This document shows, piece by piece, positions 8,750 through 18,361 of a stretch of 64,000 bases of DNA. Within the stretch, counting starts at the first letter, position 1. Each line of letters begins with the position of its first letter. The notes under the pieces are model-generated. The model was not told the origin of the DNA, made no database searches, and saw only the letters and a program-made list of their open reading frames with translations. The position numbers and the translations under genes are program-made. The stretch spans positions 2,728,001 through 2,792,000 of the forward strand of contig NZ_CP009288.1 of the NCBI RefSeq assembly GCF_000756615.1, written 5' to 3'. The stretch is from Paenibacillus durus. GTDB taxonomy: Bacteria > Bacillota > Bacilli > Paenibacillales > Paenibacillaceae.

Positions 8750-8811
8750 TCTTTATCTTCTTATTTTATCATCTAGAATAGGGAGCAGAAAGTAAAAATG
8801 GAGGGATATCC

Positions 8812-10317
8812 ATGAACGAAGAAGTTTCGTCCAGGTGGACGCGTTCTCTTGCGCTGCCTGCCGCCGGTTTTTCGCTGGCCGTTATTCACCAGTATCTGTT
8901 TCTCGACAACCGCTATGGTGTGTCGTATCCGCTGTTCACTGTACTTTTTTATGCGTATATGCTGTACTTTGCCAAGGACAAAATCCGGAAGCCTGTCGGG
9001 GCGGGATATGCCGGAATGACCTATGTCTTTTTGCTCTCCCTGACCTATAGCATGTTCGCTAACGAATTTTTTCACAATTTGAACAAGCTTGTCATCCCGG
9101 TGGCGATCCTGCTTCATCTGACCTATATGATTGGTGCCGAAAGACCGAATTGGGACCGCTTCTCCCTGGTCTTCAGCATGCTGGACCATCTGATTCCACA
9201 GAATCTGCGGCATTGGCCCCGCATCATCGAGGTCTTCAAGAGAGCCTCGGGACAATCGGAGGAAGGGAAGGACAGGGGAGTTCTCGGCAAGGTGCTGATC
9301 GGCCTTTGTATTTCCTTCCCGCTGCTGCTGATCGTGCTCATGCTGCTGTCTTCGGCGGACGGTGTGTTTCACAGCGTGCTGTCGAAACTCCCGGTCTGGC
9401 TGAGTAATGTATCGTTGGTCGAGGGCTTCATCCGTACGCTGTGGGTGCTGCTGCTCGGGATGTTCTTCTTTGGGTTTGTGCGGGGATTTCTGTTCCCTCA
9501 TAAAGATGAGGACGCGACGAGGATATGGAAACGGCCGGAACAGGAATCCAGAGAGCTGCCCGATTTTCGGGTGGATTCGATCATTGCAGCCACTGTATTA
9601 ACCTCGGTTAACATCGTATATCTGCTGTTTGTCTGCGTGCAGTTCTCTTATCTGTTCGGCGGCTGGCAGGGCGTGCTGCCCTCAGGTGAAACTTATGCCG
9701 AGTATGCCCGCAGGGGATTTTTTGAACTGATCATGGTAGCGGGTATTAATTTTATCATTCTGCTCGGGCTGCTGCTGCTGGGCACCAAAGGGACGGAGAA
9801 GCTGAACAAGGCGATTCGCGGGCTGCTCTATCTTCTGGCGGGCTGTTCGGCGATGATGCTGTATTCCGCCTATACCCGGCTGGCCCTCTACGAAGAGGCC
9901 TACGGCTATACGACAATCCGGTTTCTCGTGCACGGCTTTATGATTTTCCTTGGGCTGCTGCTGATTGTGACGGCGCTGCGCATCAGCCTTCCGCGTCTTC
10001 CTTTGGCAAAATGCTACATTGTCCTGGGTGCGGCGGCCTATCTGGTCATGAACTATATCGGGATGGACGCCATTATTGCAGGTAACAATATTGCGAGGTA
10101 TGAAGTGAGCGGCAAGCTCGACGCGGCTTATCTGTTCGCACTGTCGGACGACGCGGTTCCGCGACTTATCGAGTTCAGCCATAACCAGAACGGAATGTTA
10201 GATAACGGCCTGAGGGAAAAGCAGTGGGATCAGGTACATACGAACGATAAATGGCCTTCCTTCAACCTGTCCCGTCACCGGGCTGCGGCGGAACTGGATC
10301 AGTATTTTGGCAATTAG
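8812..10317 (+). CDS. DUF4173-type polytopic membrane protein
   Basis: A 501-residue membrane protein with about twelve hydrophobic helices. The family trademark is the YARRGFFEL motif at about residue 302, as in DUF4173 (related to DUF4153) proteins. Function in that family is unknown. Start ATG 8812 follows a GGAGG-like site. A cytosolic loop at residues 142-160 is charged. The soluble C-terminal tail of about 65 residues contains an NIARYEVSGKLD segment. It is the first gene divergent from the SgrR-like regulator, which may control it. Confidence 0.8.
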   Translation: MNEEVSSRWTRSLALPAAGFSLAVIHQYLFLDNRYGVSYPLFTVLFYAYMLYFAKDKIRKPVGAGYAGMTYVFLLSLTYSMFANEFFHNLNKLVIPVAILLHLTYMIGAERPNWDRFSLVFSMLDHLIPQNLRHWPRIIEVFKRASGQSEEGKDRGVLGKVLIGLCISFPLLLIVLMLLSSADGVFHSVLSKLPVWLSNVSLVEGFIRTLWVLLLGMFFFGFVRGFLFPHKDEDATRIWKRPEQESRELPDFRVDSIIAATVLTSVNIVYLLFVCVQFSYLFGGWQGVLPSGETYAEYARRGFFELIMVAGINFIILLGLLLLGTKGTEKLNKAIRGLLYLLAGCSAMMLYSAYTRLALYEEAYGYTTIRFLVHGFMIFLGLLLIVTALRISLPRLPLAKCYIVLGAAAYLVMNYIGMDAIIAGNNIARYEVSGKLDAAYLFALSDDAVPRLIEFSHNQNGMLDNGLREKQWDQVHTNDKWPSFNLSRHRAAAELDQYFGN

Positions 10318-10471
10318 TATAACTCCACAGTACCCGAATTTTTACACTTATGCATTATTGATACGGTGTAATATTCTTGTTAATATGACCTCACTTACAT
10401 AAATAGACGGCATTGATGCTTGAATATCTAATCGCCATATTATAAGGGTATGATGCAAGAGGAGTGGAGAG

Positions 10472-11575
10472 ATGGAGAAAAAGTACGATTATTCATTGGA
10501 TGCTATCAAAGGATTCAGCTGTTTATTGATGATTATGGCTCACACCGGCATTGATTTTGCAGGGAGCAGCCGCTCGCTTCAGATCATCGGAGGCTTGGCT
10601 CCCGCGTTATTTTTCGCCGTTTCGGGTGTAACTTCAATCTTCCAAAGCAAGAAAAATTTCCTGCCGCTTCTTGCCTTTTACTTCGTCTTTGCCATCATGG
10701 GATTATCGTATAATGCGTTATGGAGGCCCTTTATATGGTCTGATCCCGTTTCAGATGTAGCCCAAATCGTTGCCATGAGTGTTTTGGGCATTATTGTTCT
10801 TGAGAAGTATCTGAGGCCTAATAAGTATGTATATCTTATACTTGCCATCTTGATCTTCACCCTGCACTTTGTTTTTACAGCACACATACCTTCTTTTCCG
10901 GCTAAACAATTCTTCATCCCGGAGGGCGATTATACCTATTTTACTTTCATTCCTTGGTTTTCGGTTTTTTTGCTTGGGATATTCGCTTACCGGAGCAGCA
11001 AGTTGATAAATTTGATATCCGGTTTATTCGCCGCATGTCTTCTGGCAGCAGCATATTTTCTAACACCAAGGGATACGGAATTTTTGGTTAAGTACAATAT
11101 GTCGTTAGGATATTTTTTCCTTTCGCTGCTGGTTCTGTTTATGTCGTTTTTTCTGTTCAGATCAATCCGGCATTATTCATTGAAGAATCCGCTCATATTT
11201 TTCGGGAAGCATTCTTTTCTGTTCTTATACGTTCATGTATTCATTATCTTTGTAATCACTCATTTAAGGCTGTATTCCATAAACATCTATATCATCTGGG
11301 CAGCGGTTTTGCTTACTACCTTTATCGGGATGACAGCCGTTCTATGGATCAATAAATATGTTGAAAAAATATTTGATTATAAGCTTGCCTGGATCGCTCT
11401 ACTGATGCTCATCTTACTTGTGCCGGCTATCGTGCATTCTGTTGGATTCATTGTTTTGGCTGAGACTGTTCTGGGCATGGCCTTTGCTTGCAACTATAAA
11501 AAGCTGTCTCAGGTATTGACTCCAATCTTCACATTTACTCCGAAAAGCACAAATTTACAACCGGGCATGGAATAG
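10472..11575 (+). CDS. Membrane acyltransferase-like protein (acyltransferase_3/DUF1624 type)
   Basis: A 367-residue integral membrane protein with about ten helices. The N-terminus (YSLDAIKGFSCLLMIMAHTG) matches the start of membrane acyltransferases, with the conserved Asp and a His corresponding to the catalytic His of acyltransferase_3 or heparan-glucosaminide acetyltransferase-like proteins. A late FFGKHSFLFLYVHV segment also fits. It probably transfers an acyl group to a surface polysaccharide or lipid, with the substrate unknown. Start ATG 10472 follows GAGGAG. The upstream 154 bp is AT-rich with no clear operator. Confidence 0.75.
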   Translation: MEKKYDYSLDAIKGFSCLLMIMAHTGIDFAGSSRSLQIIGGLAPALFFAVSGVTSIFQSKKNFLPLLAFYFVFAIMGLSYNALWRPFIWSDPVSDVAQIVAMSVLGIIVLEKYLRPNKYVYLILAILIFTLHFVFTAHIPSFPAKQFFIPEGDYTYFTFIPWFSVFLLGIFAYRSSKLINLISGLFAACLLAAAYFLTPRDTEFLVKYNMSLGYFFLSLLVLFMSFFLFRSIRHYSLKNPLIFFGKHSFLFLYVHVFIIFVITHLRLYSINIYIIWAAVLLTTFIGMTAVLWINKYVEKIFDYKLAWIALLMLILLVPAIVHSVGFIVLAETVLGMAFACNYKKLSQVLTPIFTFTPKSTNLQPGME

Positions 11576-11678
11576 AGTGTATGCGGCAAAAAAGAGGATT
11601 CTTGGCATTCGACAGAGCCCTTCGGACACGGTACAATGTTCCCAGGTATGTTCCGTACAGGAAACAGGGAGGTCTGTT

Positions 11679-12599
11679 ATGTCAACGAAAGTGGTAAACC
11701 ATATTACGGAGCTGATCGGAGATACTCCGGTTGTTCGCCTGAACCGTATAACCGGGCCGAATGATGCGGAGCTGTATGTTAAGCTTGAGCGGTTCAATCC
11801 GAGCGGCAGCGTCAAGGACCGGGCCGCGTACAATCTGATTCTGCAGGCCGAGAAGGATGGGCTGCTGAAACCGGGCGGCACCATTATCGAACCGACGAGC
11901 GGCAATACGGGAATCGGACTGGCGATGAATGCAGCAGCCAAGGGCTACCGCGCCATTATGGTCATGCCGGACAACATGACGAAGGAACGGATCAATCTGC
12001 TGAAGGCGTACGGAGCCGAAGTGGTGCTTACGCCGGCCGCCGAGCGGATGCCGGGAGCCATCGCCAAGGCGCTGGAGATCGGACAAGAAACCCCAGGAAG
12101 CTTTATCCCGCAGCAGTTCGAGAACAAGGCCAATCCCGACATCCACCGCACGACGACAGCGGTCGAGATTCTGGATCAAATGGAGGGTAAGCTGGACGCA
12201 TTCGTTGCGACATCGGGTACCGGCGGAACCATTACGGGTACGGGAGAGACGCTGCGGGCGCATCTGCCCGATCTGCGCATTCTTGTAGTCGAGCCGAAGG
12301 GGTCGCCGGTATTGTCCGGCGGTGAGCCGGGGCCGCATAAGCTGGTCGGCACAAGCCCCGGGTTCGTGCCCTCCATTTTGAATACGGAAGTGTATGACGA
12401 GATTGTACAGGTGTCCGACGAGGACGCTCTGAATACCGTCCGGGCGATGGCGGCCAGGGAAGGAATCCTGATTGGCCCGTCCGGCGGCGCGGCGGTATGG
12501 ACCGCCATGAGAGAGGCGGAAAGGCTGGGCAGCGGCAAACGTGTGCTCTGCATCGCCCCGGATTCGGGGGAGCGTTATTTGAGCATGGGGATTTTCTGA
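11679..12599 (+). CDS. cysK: Cysteine synthase A (O-acetylserine sulfhydrylase)
   Basis: PLP-dependent enzyme making cysteine from O-acetylserine and sulfide. The PLP lysine lies in NPSGSVKDRAA (about residue 45), the phosphate and substrate loop is TSGNTG, and GTGGTITG binds PLP phosphate. The 306-residue length is normal. The frame stays open 102 bp further upstream, but ATG 11679 has a GGGAGG site at the right distance and begins the conserved KVVNHITELIGDTPVVRL N-terminus. It sits alone downstream of the acyltransferase; no S-box or CymR-like site is evident. Confidence 0.94.
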   Translation: MSTKVVNHITELIGDTPVVRLNRITGPNDAELYVKLERFNPSGSVKDRAAYNLILQAEKDGLLKPGGTIIEPTSGNTGIGLAMNAAAKGYRAIMVMPDNMTKERINLLKAYGAEVVLTPAAERMPGAIAKALEIGQETPGSFIPQQFENKANPDIHRTTTAVEILDQMEGKLDAFVATSGTGGTITGTGETLRAHLPDLRILVVEPKGSPVLSGGEPGPHKLVGTSPGFVPSILNTEVYDEIVQVSDEDALNTVRAMAAREGILIGPSGGAAVWTAMREAERLGSGKRVLCIAPDSGERYLSMGIF

Positions 12600-12733
12600 C
12601 GCGGTATGCGTTTGAACAGGGCAAGGGTGATCAGGGTGATTATAGAAATCCCTTCCCGGAAGGAACCTTTCTTTGGACTATAAAATCGGCCGTTAAAGAC
12701 ATGATGACTATGATGCGAAATGAGGCCTGTATT

Positions 12734-12979
12734 TTGAAAACGATATTCCGCAAACTATGGATGGTTTCTCCCCCAATGCTCGGCGCGCTGCTTCTGTTCG
12801 CTGCCACGGCGAGCGCTCATGTCTCCATCGCTCCGGCGCAGTCGGCAGCGGGCGCATGGGAGACCTACACGCTGAAAGTACCTTCGGAAAAAGAATCGCC
12901 GACCGTTGGGCTGGATCTTCGCATCCCGCAGGGTGCGCAGTTTATGCAGTACGAGCCGGTTTCGGGGGGTGTCCCATAA
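12734..12979 (+). pseudogene. ycnI-like copper-associated protein, truncated
   Basis: The N-terminal third of a YcnI (DUF1775) protein. A probable TTG start (12734) follows TGAGG. A signal peptide ending TASA is followed by the mature HVSIAPAQS sequence, in which the N-terminal His is the copper ligand of the family, and by LRIPQG and YEPV segments. Homology stops after EPVSGG, and a stop codon follows within three residues at a hairpin. Family members are about 200 residues, so the gene is 3' truncated. No ycnJ or ycnK partner is present. Confidence 0.75.
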
Positions 12980-13013
12980 GCCATAGTAATGGCTGCTGGG
13001 ATGCTCTTTTTTT
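12972..13013 (+). terminator. Hairpin with T-tract at the ycnI breakpoint
   Basis: CCCA...AGCCAT pairs with ATGGCT...TGGG around AGTA and is followed by seven T. It begins exactly where ycnI homology ends, so it came in with the rearrangement or belonged to the sequence now joined. Confidence 0.6.
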
Positions 13014-13371
13014 GAGGTGGGATTTAGGTGGGTGGACGGGGCCACCCGAATGGAAGTGAGACATTCTTCTTCAATTAAACCTGAAATTGTGCATCTTTTG
13101 GTCGCCTGAGAACACCTATTGTTAACACGCCTGCAAAAATGCAGGTTTGTTCCCGTTCAGCCTCAAATTCAGTCAGAACAGCCTCAAATCCCTGTATAAT
13201 TGCAGGTTTTCCCTGTGAATAAACGTTCTTGATCGAAAAAAGCTGCACTTTAGCTGTTTTGCAATGACGCTGAACTAAAATCACAACAAACCTGACCTCG
13301 TCCCTTGATGTTAAAGCGATAGCCCTGATTCCTAACCTGGTTCGATGGAAGAATTGACGAATAGAAAAGCA
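13014..13371. other. Non-coding stretch with small repeats
   Basis: No gene is supported here. The stretch holds a small hairpin CCTGCAAAAATGCAGG (about 13130-13145), a second TTGCAGG copy near 13201, and two AGCCTCAAAT units about 30 bp apart. It reads as decayed intergenic repeat DNA between the ycnI remnant and nadE. Confidence 0.4.
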
Positions 13372-13414
13372 GAAGCCAACAAGTCTCCAATAACCGAAAG
13401 ACTTGCTGGCTTCT
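13372..13414 (-). terminator. Terminator downstream of nadE
   Basis: On the minus strand AGAAGCCAGCAAGTC pairs with GACTTGTTGGCTTCT (one wobble) around a 14-nt loop, followed by GCTTTTCT. It is about 90 bp past the nadE stop. Confidence 0.65.
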
Positions 13415-13502
13415 TCTCTTGTTTAGGAAGGCGGCCGTACCGCAGATATATCCACTTATTGGACAGCCCTCTCTTTTGCAAAAACGCTATCCTATACTGG
13501 TC

Positions 13503-15452
13503 TTACAATTCTTCCACTTCCCGCAGCCACAGCGAGGCGGAGGCGTCGCTTGGCATGCGCCAGTCTCCGCGCGGCGACAGGCTGACCGTGCCGACTTTCG
13601 GGCCGTCTGGCAGACAAGAGCGTTTGAACTGCTGGGTGAAGAAGCGGCTGTAGAACACGCGCATCCACTGTACCAACTGCTCTCTAGTGAAGCGATCACC
13701 GAATGCATGCTGCGCGAGATACAGAATTTTGGCGGGCGGAGCTCCCGTTCTTAGCATGTAGTACAGATAGAAATCATGCACATCGTATGGACCCAGAATG
13801 TCTTCCGTGAGCTGGGCGATCTCGCCATCCGGTGAAGGTGGCAGCAGCTCCGGACTGATTCCTGTGTCGATGATGTCGTACAGAAACTTGCTGGCGGTCT
13901 CGTCCGCTTCATGGTCGGCGTACCATTGGACAACATATTTGATCAGCGTCTTCGGAATCCCCGAATTGACGCCGTACATAGACATATGGTCGCCGTTATA
14001 GGTACACCAGCCGAGAGCAAGTTCGGACAGGTCGCCGGTCCCGATGACGATGCCGCCGTTCTTGTTGGCCAGATCCATCAGAATCTGCGTGCGCTCTCTG
14101 GCCTGAACATTCTCATAAGTCAGGTCGTGCACGTCCTTATCGTGACCGATGTCCGCAAAGTGCTGGAGGCAGGCGGCTTTGATGTCGACGACCATCATCG
14201 AAGCCCCCAGCGCCTTGATCAGGCCGACGGCGTTATCGTAGGTCCGGTTCGTCGTTCCGAACCCGGGCATTGTAACGGCAAGTACATCGCTGGCCGGACG
14301 GCCCAACAGCTCCATCGCCCTTACCGCGACAAGCAGCGCGAGCGTGGAATCAAGCCCGCCGGAAATGCCGATCACCGCCTGCTTGGTGCCGATGTGACGT
14401 ATGCGCTTCATCAGGCCGGAGGTCTGTATCGACAGTATTTCCTGGCAGCGTTCGTTCCGCTTAAGCGGATTGCCCGGGACAAAGGGGTTCGCGGCCACTT
14501 CACGGGCCAGCTCCCGGGGATAATCGCTCTTGGGGACGGGATTCGCGAACGAAATCTCACGGTAATCACCGCCGCCCCGGCCGCCCCGGAAGGTCCCCAT
14601 GGCCATGCGGGAATAATGGAGTCTCGGAATGTCGATATCGGCGATGGTGATCCGGCTCTCATGGGTGAACCGGTCGGATTCAGCCAGCATCTGTCCGTTC
14701 TCGGCGATGAGGGAGTGGCCGCCGAAGACGACATCCGTTGTCGATTCGCCGGTATTGCAGCCGGCATAGACGTATCCGGCCACGCAGGAAGCGGATTGCC
14801 CCGAGACAAGCTGCCGCCGATAATCCGCTTTGCCGACAAGTTCGTTGCTGGCGGACGGATTGAACAGCAGCACTGCTCCCGCCTGGGCCAGACGGCTGCT
14901 CGGCGGAATGGGAACCCACAGATCCTCGCAGATTTCCACGCCGAAGGCCAGATTGGAATTCTCGCCACAGACAAACATAAGATCGCTGCCGATCGGGATT
15001 GCGGCTCCGCCGATGCGCAGCTCCGTAGTTTCCAACTCTTCGGCTCCGGCAAACCAGCGGGGCTCGTAGAACTCACTATAACCGGGAATGCAGGTCTTGG
15101 GTACAATCCCGAGAATGCTTCCGCTCTGTATAACGGCGGCGCAATTATAGAGCCGGCCTCTGATGTCGATGGGCAGACCGGCAATGACAACCATGCTCAG
15201 GTCTGCAGTTTTGGCGGCGATTGCGAGCAGAGCCTCCAGGGCTGAATCAAGCAGCCGGCGCTGCATGAACAAATCCGCGCAGGTATAGCCGGTGATGCAC
15301 AGCTCCGGCAGAACAAGGTATTCCACCCGCTGCTTGTCAGCTTGCTCAATCACTTCGATAATTTTATTGGCATTAAACGCACAGTCGGCTACCCGTAGTT
15401 CAGGGGAGGCGGCGGCGACTCTTGAGAAACCGAAATTCAGCAATGGGTTCAC
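13503..15452 (-). CDS. nadE: Glutamine-dependent NAD+ synthetase
   Basis: A two-domain enzyme converting nicotinic acid adenine dinucleotide to NAD+ with glutamine as nitrogen donor. The N-terminal nitrilase-like glutaminase (residues about 12-280) shows Glu in LPELCITGY, Lys in PKTCIPGYSEF and the nucleophilic Cys in VEICEDLWV (about 172). The C-terminal synthetase domain has the ATP pyrophosphatase loop SGGLDST (about 362). The 649-residue length matches the long form, similar to the actinobacterial and E. coli-distinct class. It is transcribed alone toward a terminator. A long open frame on the opposite strand is a composition artefact. Confidence 0.96.
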   Translation of the reverse strand: MNPLLNFGFSRVAAASPELRVADCAFNANKIIEVIEQADKQRVEYLVLPELCITGYTCADLFMQRRLLDSALEALLAIAAKTADLSMVVIAGLPIDIRGRLYNCAAVIQSGSILGIVPKTCIPGYSEFYEPRWFAGAEELETTELRIGGAAIPIGSDLMFVCGENSNLAFGVEICEDLWVPIPPSSRLAQAGAVLLFNPSASNELVGKADYRRQLVSGQSASCVAGYVYAGCNTGESTTDVVFGGHSLIAENGQMLAESDRFTHESRITIADIDIPRLHYSRMAMGTFRGGRGGGDYREISFANPVPKSDYPRELAREVAANPFVPGNPLKRNERCQEILSIQTSGLMKRIRHIGTKQAVIGISGGLDSTLALLVAVRAMELLGRPASDVLAVTMPGFGTTNRTYDNAVGLIKALGASMMVVDIKAACLQHFADIGHDKDVHDLTYENVQARERTQILMDLANKNGGIVIGTGDLSELALGWCTYNGDHMSMYGVNSGIPKTLIKYVVQWYADHEADETASKFLYDIIDTGISPELLPPSPDGEIAQLTEDILGPYDVHDFYLYYMLRTGAPPAKILYLAQHAFGDRFTREQLVQWMRVFYSRFFTQQFKRSCLPDGPKVGTVSLSPRGDWRMPSDASASLWLREVEEL

Positions 15453-15529
15453 CTATCCTCTTTATATGAGTGTAATTTTCTTTGTCATAAATTTAGCACA
15501 ATAAGGAATCGTGTCAATATTGGCTAGAT

Positions 15530-16405
15530 TCAGCATTCTCCTTGACCAAAACTCTCAAAAAACTTGGTCGCCAAGGTAGACGCATATTTTCCTTTCATCA
15601 TAATGGCGGCAATACGCGTGCGCAATGAATCGCTGTTGATTTCTTTGTAGAGCAGATTGCCGCTGCTCACAAGTCCAAAGGCGGATTTCGGGATAATACC
15701 GATCCCAAGGCCCGCGTTGGCCCACAGCAGCGTCGTCCGGGCATCATCGTTCATACAGAACAGCAGCGGCTCGAAGCCGTGCTCCAGGCAGGCATCGGTA
15801 ATGAGCTGCTCGAACCGGCGGTAGATAATGAGAGGCTTGTCCTCCAGTTCGCCTAGATCAATCATGGCATGGCCGGGTTTAAAGTCAAGTTCCCGGGTCA
15901 TGACGGCAATCATTGGTTCGGAATCGGTATAGCGGCATTCGAGATTGGCCGGATTGAACGGTGTGCGCACGATACCGAGCTCTACGATTCCTTTGCTTAA
16001 AAGGTCGATGATCTTGAATGTGTTGCCTTCATGAATCTCGAACTTGACTCCCTCATAGGTCCGGTGGAACTCGCACAGCCGATTCTGCAGCAGGGCGGAG
16101 CCCGAGGAGGAGACTGTTCCGATGGACAGCGTTCCAGTTAATCCTTTGACATAATCGCCGATTTCCCTTGTTGTCGCATCGGCCAAATCGAGAATTTGCT
16201 GCGCCCGGTTCCGCAAAATCACTCCCGCGTCGGTCAGATGAATGCTGCGCGGCCCCCGTTCGACCAGCTTGACGCCAAGCTCCTCTTCGAGCTGCTTTAA
16301 CTGCTGGCTAAGCGGCGGCTGCGCCATTTGCAGCTTCTTCGCCGCCGAAGTAATCTGGCCTTCCTCGGCAATCGTCAAAAAATATTTGAGCTGTCTAATG
16401 TCCAT
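15530..16405 (-). CDS. LysR-family transcriptional regulator
   Basis: An LTTR of about 291 residues: an N-terminal winged HTH (MDIRQLKYFLTIAEEGQITSA onward, residues 1-60) and a periplasmic-binding-like effector domain resembling the CitR/CysL-like group. ATG 16405 is preferred over the upstream in-frame ATG at 16423 because a GGGG site lies eight bases before it. It is divergent from the ABC exporter pair, with a perfect inverted repeat of LTTR type between them. It therefore probably autoregulates and may activate the exporter or act on it. Confidence 0.92.
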   Translation of the reverse strand: MDIRQLKYFLTIAEEGQITSAAKKLQMAQPPLSQQLKQLEEELGVKLVERGPRSIHLTDAGVILRNRAQQILDLADATTREIGDYVKGLTGTLSIGTVSSSGSALLQNRLCEFHRTYEGVKFEIHEGNTFKIIDLLSKGIVELGIVRTPFNPANLECRYTDSEPMIAVMTRELDFKPGHAMIDLGELEDKPLIIYRRFEQLITDACLEHGFEPLLFCMNDDARTTLLWANAGLGIGIIPKSAFGLVSSGNLLYKEINSDSLRTRIAAIMMKGKYASTLATKFFESFGQGEC

Positions 16406-16477
16406 TTTGAATCCCCGTCCCATGGAATATGACTATCGTATCGGAGGGATACGAAACCAATATTATTAATATGGATG

Positions 16478-16500
16478 CAGTTATGACATAATCATAACTG
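16478..16500. promoter_or_regulatory. LTTR-box candidate
   Basis: Perfect 8-bp arms CAGTTATG and CATAACTG flank ACATAAT and contain the T-N11-A core expected of LysR regulators. The site lies between the divergent lysR-like gene and the ABC exporter genes. Confidence 0.7.
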
Positions 16501-16540
16501 TTCATTTTATATTTGTGAAATATTTTACGTATTTCTTTGA

Positions 16541-18361
16541 ATGGGTGTGACTGCTGCAATGAATAAGATTAGTGTATTTCTGAAGCCTTACCGGAAACAG
16601 CTGATTATCGGCCCAATTTTCAAGCTGCTGGAGGCGATTCTCGAACTGCTGCTGCCGACCATCGTCGCGCTGATGGTGAACAGAGGCATCGGATTGCATG
16701 ACTCCGCTTATGTGTACCGGATGGGAGGACTGATGCTGCTGATGTCCATCCTTGGCTTCGCCTGCTCCATGGTATGCCAGTATTCGGCGTCCCGGGCGTC
16801 CCAGGGCTTCGGGACAAGGCTGCGGAATGCCATGTTCCGGCATATTTCTTCGCTCTCCTATGCGGAGCTTGACCGGTTCGGCACGCCTTCGCTTATCAAC
16901 CGGATTACCAATGACGTGAATCAGCTGCAGCTGGCGGTTGCCATGCTGATCCGGCTTGTCATTCGTGCGCCGTTTATCGCTATTGGTGCGATCATCATGG
17001 CCATGATTCTCGATTTACGCTTGTCGCTTGTGCTGCTGGCGGCCGCGCCGGTCTTTGCTGTATTGCTGTATTGGATCATTTCGCGTTCATCGCCGCTGTA
17101 CCGCAAGTACCAGCAGAAGCTGGATGGTATCGCCCAGGTACTGAGCGAGAATCTGTCCGGCATCCGGGTCATCCGCGCTTTCGCCAAGCGGCGCAAGGAA
17201 AGAGAACGCTTCGGCGCCGCTGCGGATGATGTGACGGCGACGGCTCTGCATGTCGGCCGGATTTCCGCTCTGCTCAGCCCTTTAACCTCTTTGGTGGTCA
17301 ATGCGGCCATTCTTGCGATTCTATGGGTGGGAGGCATTCACATTGACGCGGGCCGGCTCTCGCAAGGGGAAATCATCGCTTTTATCAACTATGTCACCCA
17401 GATTTTGCTGGCGCTGATCGTCACCTCGAATTTGGTGATTATATTCACCAAGGCCAATTCGTCGCTGGCCAGAGTAAACGAAGTGCTGACGGTGTCCAGT
17501 TCAGTAACGGATCCGGAGCATCCGGTCATTTCTCCATTTGCGGAAACAGGAGATGCAGCCGCATCCTCTCCCATGAAAGTAGGGCGAACCGATGGTTCCG
17601 AGCCAGCCGCTCAGGTTCCCGCCATTGAGTTCGATCATGTTTCTTTCGGATACAGCAAGGCCGGAGAGCTTGCGCTGGACGATATTTCCGTGAAGATCTG
17701 GCGGGGCGAAACCGTGGGTCTGATCGGCGGCACAGGTTCGGGCAAATCGACGTTCGTCAATCTGATCCCCCGCTTCTATGACGCCTTCTCGGGCGAGGTT
17801 CGGGTGAACGGAGTGAACGTCGAGGATTATCCGCTTCTCCGGCTCAGAGAGTCCATCGGAATCGTCCCGCAGAAGGCGGTGCTCTTTACGGGCACGATCG
17901 CCGACAATATCCGCTGGGGGAAGACGGAGGCGACCGAAGACGAAATCCGCGCGGCGGCGGCTGTCGCGCAGGCGGAGGAGTTCATTTCCAAGCTGCCCGA
18001 GGGCCTGAGTACGGACGTTTCCCGCGGCGGATTGAACCTTTCCGGCGGGCAGAAGCAGCGGCTGACCATCGCGCGGGCGGTGGTCGGCCGTCCGGACATT
18101 CTGATTCTGGACGATTCCTCCAGCGCACTCGATTTCGCTACCGACGCGGCTCTGCGACGCGAGTTGAAAGAGACCCGAGCCGGAATGACGACGCTTGTCG
18201 TCTCTCAGCGGGTCGGCACCGTCCGGCAGGCCGACAGAATTATCGTGTTCGAAGACGGCCGGATTGCCGGGGTCGGCCGGCATGAGGAATTACTGTACAG
18301 CTGCGAGGTATACCGTGAAATCTGCAACTCCCAGCTGTCAAGCGAGGAGGCGGCTTTATGA
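16541..18361 (+). CDS. ABC exporter half-transporter, degenerate-site subunit
   Basis: A type IV ABC exporter half (606 residues): six-helix permease domain (about 15-310) and nucleotide-binding domain with Walker A GGTGSGKST (about 395-405), signature LSGGQKQR (about 500) and Walker B ILILDDSS (about 521). The catalytic Glu after Walker B is Asp, as in the degenerate subunit of heterodimeric exporters such as BmrC/TM287. A linker of about 40 residues, rich in Pro/Ala/Ser, joins the domains. ATG 16541 or 16559 may be the start; neither has a strong ribosome site. It overlaps the next gene by ATGA, so the two subunits are co-translated. Confidence 0.93.
   Translation: MGVTAAMNKISVFLKPYRKQLIIGPIFKLLEAILELLLPTIVALMVNRGIGLHDSAYVYRMGGLMLLMSILGFACSMVCQYSASRASQGFGTRLRNAMFRHISSLSYAELDRFGTPSLINRITNDVNQLQLAVAMLIRLVIRAPFIAIGAIIMAMILDLRLSLVLLAAAPVFAVLLYWIISRSSPLYRKYQQKLDGIAQVLSENLSGIRVIRAFAKRRKERERFGAAADDVTATALHVGRISALLSPLTSLVVNAAILAILWVGGIHIDAGRLSQGEIIAFINYVTQILLALIVTSNLVIIFTKANSSLARVNEVLTVSSSVTDPEHPVISPFAETGDAAASSPMKVGRTDGSEPAAQVPAIEFDHVSFGYSKAGELALDDISVKIWRGETVGLIGGTGSGKSTFVNLIPRFYDAFSGEVRVNGVNVEDYPLLRLRESIGIVPQKAVLFTGTIADNIRWGKTEATEDEIRAAAAVAQAEEFISKLPEGLSTDVSRGGLNLSGGQKQRLTIARAVVGRPDILILDDSSSALDFATDAALRRELKETRAGMTTLVVSQRVGTVRQADRIIVFEDGRIAGVGRHEELLYSCEVYREICNSQLSSEEAAL

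Noticed and set aside
13911..15245. A 444-codon open frame on the plus strand opposite nadE
   Set aside because: It is antisense to a certain nadE gene, has no recognisable domain, and reflects GC-rich codon usage of the other strand.
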